This document shows, in pieces, positions 1-5,091 of a DNA stretch of 9,654 bases. The notes under the pieces are model-generated. The model saw nothing but the letters and a program-made list of their open reading frames with translations, searched no databases and was not told the origin of the DNA. A program made the translations under genes and the position numbers. Origin of the DNA: CAYOXX01 sp964408025 (GTDB taxonomy: Bacteria; Acidobacteriota; DATKUA01); contig CAYOXX010000106.1 of assembly GCA_964408025.1 (NCBI GenBank), positions 1-9,654 on the forward strand, given 5' to 3'. Each line of letters starts with the position of its first letter. The stretch's first letter is position 1.

Positions 1-49
1 TGGACCGGGGGTTGACAACCGATGCCGCTTTAGACAAGCCCGCATATCG

Positions 50-100
50 CACAAGATTCAGCCGTCCGGCGGCCTATTGTCCCGAATCTCTTTGTTGCGG
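50..100 (-). repeat. Dispersed repeat, copy A (minus orientation)
   Basis: Read on the minus strand, 73-50 is identical over 24 bases to 5014-5037 on the plus strand. The adjoining 27 bases (100-74) match 4987-5013 at 19 positions without gaps, giving about 43 of 51 overall. The core contains a small hairpin, GCCG/CGGC. In one minus frame the copies read RNKE....PPDG-stop. In another they share RRTAESC.xCG, a CxxC motif. The exact identity continues past the stop of the first frame, so the unit is best treated as a DNA-level repeat. Confidence 0.6.
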
Positions 101-104
101 CCGA

Positions 105-149
105 TTTTGGACCCTTGACGTGGCGCTAACCACGCCTGCGGGTCCAAAA
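105..149. repeat. Nested hairpin with perfect 10-bp outer stem
   Basis: TTTTGGACCC (105-114) pairs perfectly with GGGTCCAAAA (140-149). Inside it CGTGG (119-123) pairs with CCACG (130-134) around the loop CGCTAA. The two stems are separated by short internal loops, making one extended stem-loop. Neither strand has a run of T after it, so it does not look like a standard intrinsic terminator. It could act as a cruciform, a protein-binding site or part of a small element. Confidence 0.6.
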
Positions 150-289
150 CCGCCCCCGCCGCGACCTTCGATAGAATCGGCTCGCCGGTGACAATATGTA
201 ACCTCACAGTCCCGTTGAGAGAGCGCTGGAAAGATCAACATATCAATCACTTAATACCAGAGCCGGCCAAACCATGTGCAATATGCGGG

Positions 290-481
290 CTAGAGCGCGC
301 CGCCGGTTTTCAGCGAAAGCTCCATCCTCATCTTGATTATCTGCTTCTCCTCGTCCGAGAGGCTCTTCATCCAGCGGTCTATGTCTTCGGTGTCCGCGGG
401 CGCCCTGCCGTTGGCCTGTTCGAAGGCCCGCGTCAGGAACTCCGCCTGCCTGACCCGAACTTCCTCGGAATCGTTCGTCAT
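290..481 (-). CDS. Small helical protein of unknown function (63 aa)
   Basis: I do not recognise this family. The start is well supported: GGGAGGAAGCAG directly precedes the ATG, placing a near-perfect Shine-Dalgarno at normal spacing, and an extended -10 promoter lies about 40 bases upstream. The protein is soluble and rich in Glu, Arg, Asp and Lys, with no signal peptide or membrane segment. Residues about 7-27 (VRVRQAEFLTRAFEQANGR) and 33-58 look like two amphipathic helices, joined by a short turn around APADTED. The C-terminus is GGAL. It is divergent from the glycosyltransferase gene. The stop codon TAG falls in the inner edge of an inverted-repeat arm. Size and charge would suit a small regulatory or adaptor protein, but that is only a guess. 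Confidence 0.7.
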   Translation of the reverse strand: MTNDSEEVRVRQAEFLTRAFEQANGRAPADTEDIDRWMKSLSDEEKQIIKMRMELSLKTGGAL

Positions 482-517
482 CTGCTTCCTCCCGGCGGCC
501 GCTTGGATCGCTACTAT

Positions 518-526
518 ATTTTAGCA
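518..526 (-). promoter_or_regulatory. Extended -10 promoter for the small minus-strand gene
   Basis: On the minus strand the sequence reads TGCTAAAAT (526-518), an extended -10 element (TGn followed by TAAAAT). Transcription would start near 511, leaving a leader of about 30 bases that includes the strong ribosome-binding site. No good -35 is visible, as is common when TGn is present. Confidence 0.5.
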
Positions 527-641
527 CGGAAAAGCAATGTCGCCGTCAGCGATTCGCGGCTGGGCGTCGAGCGCCTCGCCTCGGTGCTCCCCCGCCTCCC
601 CCGTTATCTCTTCTATCGGCCTGCGTGCAAGCGGATAGCTG

Positions 642-670
642 TTGCCCGCTTTCGGCGCCGCGGTTAGAAT
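642..670 (+). promoter_or_regulatory. Sigma-70-type promoter for the glycosyltransferase gene
   Basis: TTGCCC (642-647) and TAGAAT (665-670) are separated by 17 bases, the optimal spacing. The start of transcription would fall near 677, about 20 bases before the ATG at 698, which leaves room for the AGGACGGA ribosome-binding site at about 690-697. Confidence 0.5.
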
Positions 671-697
671 CTGCGGACCGCGACCGGGCAGGACGGA

Positions 698-2524
698 ATG
701 GTGGAATCCGAACACAGGGATCGCGCGCTTGCGGCTTACGTGGCCGTCGCCCTGCTGCTTCTGGGTGCAACGGTGCTGCTGCGCCTACCGTGGCTGGGGA
801 CGACCCACTACGCCTCGGGCGACGAGGTCCTCTGGGGCCTGCAGGCGCGGAACCTGATGGCCCACCCCCTGCTGCTGCTCAACCCCTCGGCGGCGATGGT
901 GCCTCCCGAGGAGCTGACGCCGGCGACCCGCTATCCCCTGTTCGTGCGCAGCTCGGCCTACCCGGTCCTTGTCGCCGTGCCGATAGCCCTGCTGGGGCCG
1001 GACCACTTCTCGCTGCGCATCATCAACTGCCTCTTCGGCATCGCCCTGGTGCCGCTGGTGTTCTGGGTCGGGCGCATGACGCTGGGGCGCGCGCAGGGGG
1101 TCGCTGCGGCGCTGGCGCTGGCGACGCTGCCGGCGGCCGTGATGTTCAGCCGCATGGCCTACAACGAGAGCGTTGTCGCCGCCCTGGCCCTGGCGGCGGT
1201 GGGGATCGCCTACCGCAAAGACAAGCTGGGAGGGCCGCGGCAGGCGGCGCTGGTCGGGCTCCTGGTCGGCTACGCTTACCTGGTGAAGGCGATCGAGGTG
1301 ATGGTGATCGCCCTGCCGGCGCTGGCGATTCTCCTCCTCTTCCGTAGGGAGCCCCGGATCTGGCGCTGGACGGCAGTCGCAGTCGCCGTCGCGGCGGCGG
1401 TGGTGCTGCTGCCGATCGCGATCAAGGCGCTGCTCACACCCTGGGCGCTGCCCAACGCGTTGAAGACGCTGGGCTTCAGCTACGGCGTCCCCTGGCGGCA
1501 GCCCTTCGACTTCTACTTCCTCTACCTGGCCGGCGAATTTTCTCTGCTGCTGCCGTTCGTGGCCTGCGGCGTCATCGGCGTCCTGCGTCGGTTGACGCTG
1601 CCGGGTGCCGACAGGCGGGCTCTCGTCTGGCTGGTGATAGCGCTGATGATCCTGCCGATGTCGATTCCCCAGGTGAAGAAGGACACCTACAGCCTGATGC
1701 TGATGCCGGCGCTGGCGCTGCTGGCGGGCGAGGGGATCGTTTTCGCCTCGAGGCTGCGCGAGCAGGGCAGAGGCTGGGCTGCCGCCGGCGGGGCTGCGCT
1801 CCTGGCGCTGCCGCTGCTGGCCCTGGCGCTGGGGTGGGCGCCGCAGCCGAACCACGGCAACTTCCTGATGGCCAGCAAGCGCTTCCTGGACCACTGGTGG
1901 CCGCTGGCCCTCTGGGTCGTCCTGATCGCCAACGCCGTCCTTGTCGCCGCAGCGCTGTGGGGCCGGCTGCGGAGGATCGTACCACCCGCAGTCGCAGCGG
2001 GCGCGCTGGCGGCGGCGGTGGCCCTGCTATCCGGAGGCGTCACCTGGTTCGGCATCGCGCAGGGGCAGCGAGACCTGGTCGGACTAACCCGCTATCGTAA
2101 TGACGACTGGCAGTGCGCGGCGCTGGCCACGCTGCAGGACGAAATCCAGAGGGCCTGGCCGGGCCGCGACCTGCTTGTCGGCGTGCGGGCCCACGCCAAC
2201 GACGTCGCCTACCACGGCATGCCTCAGCGCCGGGTGAGGTATCTCGACCTCCGCCGCGAGAGGCATCTGGAACGCACGCTGGCCCGCATCGAGGCCAACC
2301 GCTACCCCTTCATCGCCGACAGCCTCAGGCCGCGCCTCACCAGGTTCGGCAAGAATCCCGGCCTCGGAGAGCGTTTGTCCCCGCTCGCCCGCCGCACCTA
2401 CGAGGCGATCCTCGAACGCTACAAGGACGTCACCGACTGGTTCAGGCGCCGCTACGGCCTCGAGGCCAGCGTGCGCGTCTACTGCCTGAGCCACATCGAC
2501 CCCGGCGTCCTCGATCTCTACTGA
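698..2524 (+). CDS. GT-C fold membrane glycosyltransferase (GT39/PMT-like)
   Basis: This 608-residue protein is probably an integral inner-membrane enzyme that transfers a sugar from a polyprenyl-phosphate donor to a periplasmic acceptor (lipid, glycan or protein). The architecture supports this: an N-terminal membrane segment at about 12-30 is followed by a loop with GDE (41-43) and an AR at 50-51, the acidic motif typical of GT39/ArnT-type enzymes. About eleven more hydrophobic segments then run to residue 450, and a soluble C-terminal domain occupies about 455-608. QVKKDTYSLMLMPALALL (325-342) matches the Lys...Tyr...Pro segment found in this superfamily. The ATG at 698 is preceded by AGGACGGA and a good promoter. 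The gene appears monocistronic. The cupin gene 540 bases downstream may belong to the same surface-sugar theme. The exact donor and acceptor cannot be told. The stop codon may be secondary (see the segment that follows). Confidence 0.8.
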   Translation: MVESEHRDRALAAYVAVALLLLGATVLLRLPWLGTTHYASGDEVLWGLQARNLMAHPLLLLNPSAAMVPPEELTPATRYPLFVRSSAYPVLVAVPIALLGPDHFSLRIINCLFGIALVPLVFWVGRMTLGRAQGVAAALALATLPAAVMFSRMAYNESVVAALALAAVGIAYRKDKLGGPRQAALVGLLVGYAYLVKAIEVMVIALPALAILLLFRREPRIWRWTAVAVAVAAAVVLLPIAIKALLTPWALPNALKTLGFSYGVPWRQPFDFYFLYLAGEFSLLLPFVACGVIGVLRRLTLPGADRRALVWLVIALMILPMSIPQVKKDTYSLMLMPALALLAGEGIVFASRLREQGRGWAAAGGAALLALPLLALALGWAPQPNHGNFLMASKRFLDHWWPLALWVVLIANAVLVAAALWGRLRRIVPPAVAAGALAAAVALLSGGVTWFGIAQGQRDLVGLTRYRNDDWQCAALATLQDEIQRAWPGRDLLVGVRAHANDVAYHGMPQRRVRYLDLRRERHLERTLARIEANRYPFIADSLRPRLTRFGKNPGLGERLSPLARRTYEAILERYKDVTDWFRRRYGLEASVRVYCLSHIDPGVLDLY

Positions 2525-2590
2525 CCGGCCCAGATCTTGCGCAAACGCGTCAGGAAGTACGCCGCCTCCACCACCGAACTGACCTACTGA
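2525..2590 (+). other. In-frame, coding-like extension after the glycosyltransferase stop
   Basis: After the TGA at 2522-2524 the same frame stays open for 21 codons and ends at TGA 2588-2590. Nineteen of the 21 codons end in G or C, as in the gene itself, and the encoded peptide is PAQILRKRVRKYAASTTELTY. The sequence after 2590 loses this bias. It therefore looks like the old C-terminus of the glycosyltransferase, cut off by a recent nonsense change (a TGG-to-TGA change would suffice), by read-through, or by a sequencing error. The tail is basic and could be a cytoplasmic end. Confidence 0.45.
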
Positions 2591-2636
2591 CGAACAGGAG
2601 CGCACACGAGATTCATTCGGCAACAAGTAATTGTAA

Positions 2637-2656
2637 GGGAGGCATTTATGCTTCCC
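2637..2656. repeat. Small hairpin repeat, GGGAGGCA-TTT-ATGCTTCCC
   Basis: GGGAGGCAT pairs with ATGCTTCCC with one G-T wobble. A near copy occurs at 3763-3780, where GGGAGGCA and ATGCTTC are the same and only the three middle bases differ (GGG for TTT). The two copies lie on either side of the cupin gene and belong to the same general class of AT-poor palindromic repeats. Confidence 0.5.
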
Positions 2657-2898
2657 GCATTAAACGTTGCGGCGGCGCGAACCTGTCCGCCGGAGCCTGC
2701 TTATCTGACGAAGCTTAAGCGTAATTGGAGGCGTAGTCGTAAGCGGAGGCGGATGCCGCCCGCTCTCTTTCGGACTAATCGGTACCGATATCGTGTAGGC
2801 TACGGGCCGATCAGATTCCTCTGGCGGCCGCTCGCCGCAGGCGATAAACTGTTGAGGAGCATAGAGTGTTTCTGAATTGATTTGTCCCTTCGTGAGGG

Positions 2899-3045
2899 CC
2901 GAATCAGAAGATTGGTAGGACAGACATTCTTGTCTGTCGCTCCGAATCAAGAAATTGGTAGGACAGACATTCTTGTCTGTCACTCCGAATCTGGAACTTG
3001 GTGGGACAGACACGCCGCGGCGGGCAAGCTCTCCTGTCTGTCATC
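2899..3045 (+). repeat. Tandem palindromic repeat, three units
   Basis: Units begin with CCGAATC at 2899, 2942 and 2985, a period of 43 bases. Units 1 and 2 are nearly identical, and each contains the perfect stem-loop GACAGACATTCTTGTCTGTC (2919-2938 and 2962-2981). Unit 3 keeps both stem arms (3005-3012 and 3035-3042). Its 4-base loop is replaced by 22 bases that contain a nested self-complementary CGCCGCGGCG followed by GGCAAGCTCT. There are no unique spacers, so it is not a CRISPR array. It resembles REP/RUP-like intergenic palindromes. Confidence 0.8.
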
Positions 3046-3063
3046 TGCCACGGGGGATTGAGC

Positions 3064-3519
3064 ATGATCGACGGCGTGAGGACTAAGGAACTGAAAATCA
3101 TACCCGACGAGCGGGGCTGGCTGATGGAGATGCTGCGCTCCGACGACGAGATCTTCTCCGAGTTCGGCCAGGTCTACGTCAGCGCCGTCTACCCCGGCGT
3201 CGTCAAGGGCTGGCACGCCCACCGGCGGCAGACCGACAACATCGTCTGCGTCGCCGGCACGATCAAGCTGGTCCTCTACGACGACCGCGACGGCAGCCCC
3301 ACACGCGGCCGCGTCGAGGAGTTTTTCATCGGCGAGCGCAACCCGCTCCTGGTGCAGGTGCCGCCCGGCGTCCTGCACGGCTGGAAGTGCGTCGGCCCCG
3401 ATACCGCCCTGGCCGTCAACATCCCCGACCGCCCCTACCGCCGCGACGATCCCGACGAGGTCCGCGTCGACCCCCACGACAACGACATCCCCTACGACTG
3501 GGCTCTGGAGGAACGCTGA
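3064..3519 (+). CDS. Cupin, dTDP-4-dehydrorhamnose 3,5-epimerase (RmlC)-like
   Basis: The 151-residue protein is a single cupin barrel of the RmlC type, shorter than classical RmlC (about 180 residues). Family features are DERGWLMEM (15-23), the metal-free cupin core VVKGWHAHRRQTDNIVCV (46-63) with His51 in the place of the RmlC catalytic histidine, VPPGVLHGW (99-107) with His105, and a proline/aspartate-rich tail NIPDRPYRRDDPDE. Known relatives epimerise C3 and C5 of dTDP-4-keto-6-deoxyglucose on the way to rhamnose, in the cytoplasm. Shorter members may act on other nucleotide sugars, so the exact reaction is inferred. The chosen ATG is preceded by GGGGGATTGAGC. A farther in-frame ATG at 2998 would read through the palindromic repeat and is unlikely. 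No other rml gene is present in the window. Long repeat variants lie just before and just after it. Confidence 0.8.
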   Translation: MIDGVRTKELKIIPDERGWLMEMLRSDDEIFSEFGQVYVSAVYPGVVKGWHAHRRQTDNIVCVAGTIKLVLYDDRDGSPTRGRVEEFFIGERNPLLVQVPPGVLHGWKCVGPDTALAVNIPDRPYRRDDPDEVRVDPHDNDIPYDWALEER

Positions 3520-3542
3520 GTAGATCAGTCTGGTAAAAACAC

Positions 3543-3594
3543 AGAATCGGTAGGACAGACCCGCCAGAGGCGGGCAAGCTCTATTGTCTGTCAC
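3543..3594 (+). repeat. Palindromic repeat, long variant
   Basis: GAATCGGTAGGACAGAC leads into an insert with the nested stem CCGCC-AGA-GGCGG, then GGCAAGCTCT, and closes with TGTCTGTC at 3585-3592. It has the same plan as unit 3 at 2985-3045, including the shared GCGGGCAAGCTCT. The two long variants therefore stand about 20 bases upstream and about 30 bases downstream of the cupin gene, in the same orientation. Confidence 0.7.
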
Positions 3595-3605
3595 CTTATC
3601 ACGTA

Positions 3606-3627
3606 GGGGGGAGCCTTTAGGCCCCCC
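3606..3627. repeat. G-rich hairpin with TTTA loop
   Basis: GGGGGGAGCC-TTTA-GGCCCCCC folds into a stem with one bulged A. It shares its TTTA loop and GCC/GGC neck with the next hairpin, so they are probably related units. No T run follows. Confidence 0.55.
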
Positions 3628-3699
3628 GCAAGCAGGATAGAGATTCCTGACTGTCATCTTTCAGGTGGGATCGGCATTCCCGTCAGCCATCTCTGTAGC

Positions 3700-3717
3700 G
3701 GCGGCCTTTAGGCCGCC
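3700..3717. repeat. Perfect 7-bp hairpin with TTTA loop
   Basis: GGCGGCC-TTTA-GGCCGCC is a perfect stem-loop. The preceding bases (3673-3688) and following bases (3734-3748) are degenerate copies of the ATTCYTGTCTGTC half of the main palindrome, so the hairpin is part of a mosaic repeat cluster. Confidence 0.6.
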
Positions 3718-3750
3718 TAGTCGGGCGATATGAATATTCCTGTCCGCCGT

Positions 3751-3780
3751 CTCCCGCGCAGCGGGAGGCAGGGATGCTTC
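3751..3780. repeat. Two overlapping small palindromes
   Basis: CTCCCGC-GCA-GCGGGAG (3751-3767) is a perfect 7-bp hairpin. It overlaps GGGAGGCAGGGATGCTTC (3763-3780), the near copy of the repeat at 2637-2654. Confidence 0.55.
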
Positions 3781-3810
3781 GTTAAGCTGCGCAGTGGAGT
3801 GTAAAATGAG

Positions 3811-3850
3811 CCCGCCTGCGGCGGGTGCCAGGCAGGAATGCCTGTCCTAC
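3811..3850 (-). repeat. Inverted, diverged copy of the GACAGACA palindrome
   Basis: CCCGC (3811-3815) pairs with GCGGG (3821-3825). The next 25 bases (3826-3850), read on the minus strand, match the short repeat unit at about 2915-2939 at 21 positions. GACAGGCA-TTCC-TGCCTGGC replaces GACAGACA-TTCT-TGTCTGTC. The A-to-G change at stem position 6 is matched by a T-to-C change in its partner, which preserves the pair. Confidence 0.65.
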
Positions 3851-3955
3851 AAACAACCTTTCAGGTGGAACAAATCCACTACGCCGCTATTCACCAATTG
3901 AATCGCTATCAAATCTCAAACTCGTAATAATCTCTGGCCTTTCCCGAGTTAACTA

Positions 3956-3964
3956 TGTTAAAAT
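3956..3964 (+). promoter_or_regulatory. Extended -10 promoter for xerC
   Basis: TGTTAAAAT is an extended -10 element 28 bases before the xerC ATG. Transcription would begin near 3971, giving a leader of about 20 bases with GGGGGTG as the ribosome-binding site. The -35 position (about 3936-3941) is poor. Confidence 0.45.
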
Positions 3965-3991
3965 AAAGGACTTAGCTGGGGGTGTTTCTCA

Positions 3992-4903
3992 ATGACGGTT
4001 ACCGAGGGGATTCCGGCGTTCCTCGACGAGCTGACTTACGGCCGCAACTGCTCGCCCAACACGCGCAGGGGGTACCGGACCGACCTGCTGCAGTTCCTCG
4101 AGTTCCTGGCGCGCTACGGCGACCGCCCGGCCAAAGACATTGAGCCGGACGACGTAGACCTGCGCACGGTGAGGGCGTTCATGAGTCACCTGGCGCTGGC
4201 GGGAGTGGGGAAGCGGTCGTTGGGGCGCAAGCTCTCGGCGCTGCGCAGCTTCTACGACTACCTGCTGCGCCGCGGCGCCTGCCGGACCAACCCAGCCCGC
4301 CTGGCCGCCACGCCGCGCAGCGGCGAGCGGACGCCGTCGTTCCTGAGCCGCGGCGAGGTGGCTTCGCTGCTCGACGAGCCATTCCCCGACACGCCGCTGG
4401 GCGCGCGCAACCGGGCGATGCTTGAGCTGCTCTACGCTGCGGGAGTGCGGGTGGGCGAGCTGGTGGGGATCGACGTCGACGAGCTCGATCTCGACCGGCG
4501 CGGGGCGCGGGTGACAGGAAAGGGGGGCAAGGAGCGCGAAGTGTTCTTCGGCGACTCGGCGGCCCGCGCCCTCGGGGATTATCTGGAGCGGCGTCCTGGG
4601 CTGGTGCGCAGGCGGCCCGGCGAGCCGGCGCTGTTTGTCAACTACCGCGGCGGCCGGCTTAGCGCGCGCAGCGTCGCACGCGTCCTGGCCGCGCGCATCC
4701 GTGAGGTGGGGCTGCGCCGCGGCGTAAGCCCGCACGCCCTGCGCCACACCTTCGCCACCCACCTGCTCAACAACGGCGCCGACATCCGCTCCATCCAGGA
4801 GCTGCTCGGCCACGCATCGCTCTCCACCACCCAGCGCTACACCAGCGTTGGCGTCGAGGAGCTGATGCGCACCTACCTGAACTGCCACCCGAGAGCGAAG
4901 TAG
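3992..4903 (+). CDS. xerC: Tyrosine recombinase, XerC type
   Basis: The 303-residue protein has the usual Xer length. It should cut and rejoin DNA at dif sites to resolve chromosome dimers, together with a partner recombinase and FtsK. The N-terminal core-binding domain (about 1-100) contains SPNTRRGYRTDLLQFLEFL and RSFYDYLLRRG. The C-terminal catalytic domain has all six active residues: Arg153 (AGVRVGEL), Lys177 (GKGGK), His248 and Arg251 (SPHALRHTF), His274 (LLGHASLSTTQRYT) and Tyr283. Their spacing equals that of E. coli XerD (148, 172, 244, 247, 270, 279). The ending NCHPRAK is like the AHPRA tail common in XerC. The ATG follows GGGGGTG. The gene converges with rho and has no neighbouring phage or integron genes, so a housekeeping role is more likely than an integrase role. 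XerC versus XerD is not certain. Confidence 0.9.
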   Translation: MTVTEGIPAFLDELTYGRNCSPNTRRGYRTDLLQFLEFLARYGDRPAKDIEPDDVDLRTVRAFMSHLALAGVGKRSLGRKLSALRSFYDYLLRRGACRTNPARLAATPRSGERTPSFLSRGEVASLLDEPFPDTPLGARNRAMLELLYAAGVRVGELVGIDVDELDLDRRGARVTGKGGKEREVFFGDSAARALGDYLERRPGLVRRRPGEPALFVNYRGGRLSARSVARVLAARIREVGLRRGVSPHALRHTFATHLLNNGADIRSIQELLGHASLSTTQRYTSVGVEELMRTYLNCHPRAK

Positions 4904-4915
4904 AGGTCTCCATTC

Positions 4916-5029
4916 ATGGCTATCGAGTTCGTCGCCTTTGGCAAGGATACCTGCCGCGACAGCGCGGCCAGGGACTGCGTCCGCAACCGCAACAAGGAGG
5001 TTTGGGGAAAGGAGCCGCCGGACGGCTGA
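4916..5029 (+). CDS. Possible 37-aa small ORF after xerC, unrecognised
   Basis: An ATG 12 bases after the xerC stop opens a 37-codon frame with mostly G/C third positions. It begins MAIEFVAFGKDTCRDSA and ends RNRNKEVWGKEPPDG. An AGAGG lies about 9 bases upstream. The last 13 codons lie in the dispersed repeat, whose other copy (100-50, minus) ends RNKEIRDNRPPDG-stop in the same frame. An overlapping frame gives RRTAESCELCG. I do not recognise a family. It may be a real micro-protein, a remnant of a longer gene, or a chance frame in a repeat. Confidence 0.3.
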   Translation: MAIEFVAFGKDTCRDSAARDCVRNRNKEVWGKEPPDG

Positions 5030-5037
5030 ATCTTGTG
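4987..5037 (+). repeat. Dispersed repeat, copy B
   Basis: This is the partner of the unit at 100-50 (minus). It is identical over 24 bases (5014-5037) and matches at 19 of 27 bases before that. In the second frame the differences include several synonymous third-position changes (AGA/AGG, TTC/TTT), and just beyond the core TGC/TGT and GGG/GGA. This leaves open a former protein-coding origin with a CxxCG motif. Confidence 0.6.
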
Positions 5038-5053
5038 AATTATGTGGATCGGG

Positions 5054-5087
5054 GCCGGGACTTTACCGGCTGTTCATCTCTTCTTTT
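5054..5087 (+). terminator. Possible terminator between convergent xerC and rho
   Basis: GCCGG-GACTTTA-CCGGC (5054-5070) is a perfect 5-bp hairpin followed on the plus strand by a pyrimidine-rich stretch ending CTTCTTTT. The T tract is interrupted, so the call is weak. On the minus strand no T run follows, so it would serve xerC rather than rho. Confidence 0.35.
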
Positions 5088-5091
5088 CCGC

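Larger units (their letters stand above)
37..291. repeat. 17-base inverted repeat pair bounding a 255-base segment
   Basis: The bases at 37-53 (AGCCCGCATATCGCACA) are the reverse complement of those at 275-291 (TGTGCAATATGCGGGCT) with one mismatch. Weaker similarity continues a little way inward and stops abruptly outward. The segment between them contains a strong hairpin and no convincing gene. The right arm contains the first two bases of the 290-292 triplet that is the stop codon of the small minus-strand gene. The arrangement resembles a small non-autonomous element, but I see no clear target-site duplication, so this is a description of structure and not a proven mobile element. Confidence 0.45.
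2591..3063. other. Gene-free intergenic region with palindromic repeats
   Basis: No convincing gene lies here on either strand. The left two thirds (about 2591-2898) hold one small hairpin at 2637-2656 and otherwise nothing I can identify. The right third carries three 43-base-type palindromic repeat units that run up to the leader of the cupin gene. No clear terminator for the glycosyltransferase and no clear promoter for the cupin gene can be seen. Confidence 0.5.
3520..3991. other. Gene-free intergenic region full of hairpins
   Basis: No gene is supported on either strand. About 3543-3850 is a string of short palindromes, listed separately. From about 3870 to 3991 the DNA becomes AT-richer and leads into the xerC promoter. 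An 11-base direct repeat, CTTTCAGGTGG, occurs at 3658-3668 and again exactly 200 bases later at 3858-3868. Confidence 0.6.

Noticed and set aside
188..667. Open frame of 159 codons on the plus strand with a CxxCG motif
   Set aside because: No ribosome-binding site. It runs antisense through the better supported small minus-strand gene and has no recognisable domain apart from the repeat-derived motif.
785..1894. Long minus-strand frame opposite the glycosyltransferase gene
   Set aside because: A shadow typical of GC-rich coding DNA, with low-complexity Gln/Arg-rich product and no domains.
2522..2524. TGA read as an amino acid throughout the genome
   Set aside because: The cupin gene ends in TGA followed by non-coding repeat DNA, and no TGA interrupts the conserved parts of the recognised proteins.
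2648..2875. Open frame of 75 codons, Arg-rich, preceded by AGGGAGG
   Set aside because: The purine stretch is one arm of a hairpin repeat. Codon use is unlike the neighbours and no domain is visible.
2899..3045. Possible CRISPR array
   Set aside because: Only three units, the whole period is repeated with no unique spacers, and no cas genes are near.
2998..3063. Upstream ATG that would lengthen the cupin by 22 residues
   Set aside because: The extension would be encoded by the palindromic repeat unit. The family N-terminus fits the ATG at 3064, which has its own ribosome-binding site.
3880..3991. A dif-like site next to xerC
   Set aside because: I looked for two 11-base Xer half-sites around a 6-base centre and saw none that is convincing.
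3989..4888. 299-codon minus-strand frame opposite xerC
   Set aside because: Shadow of xerC, which has all catalytic residues in order.
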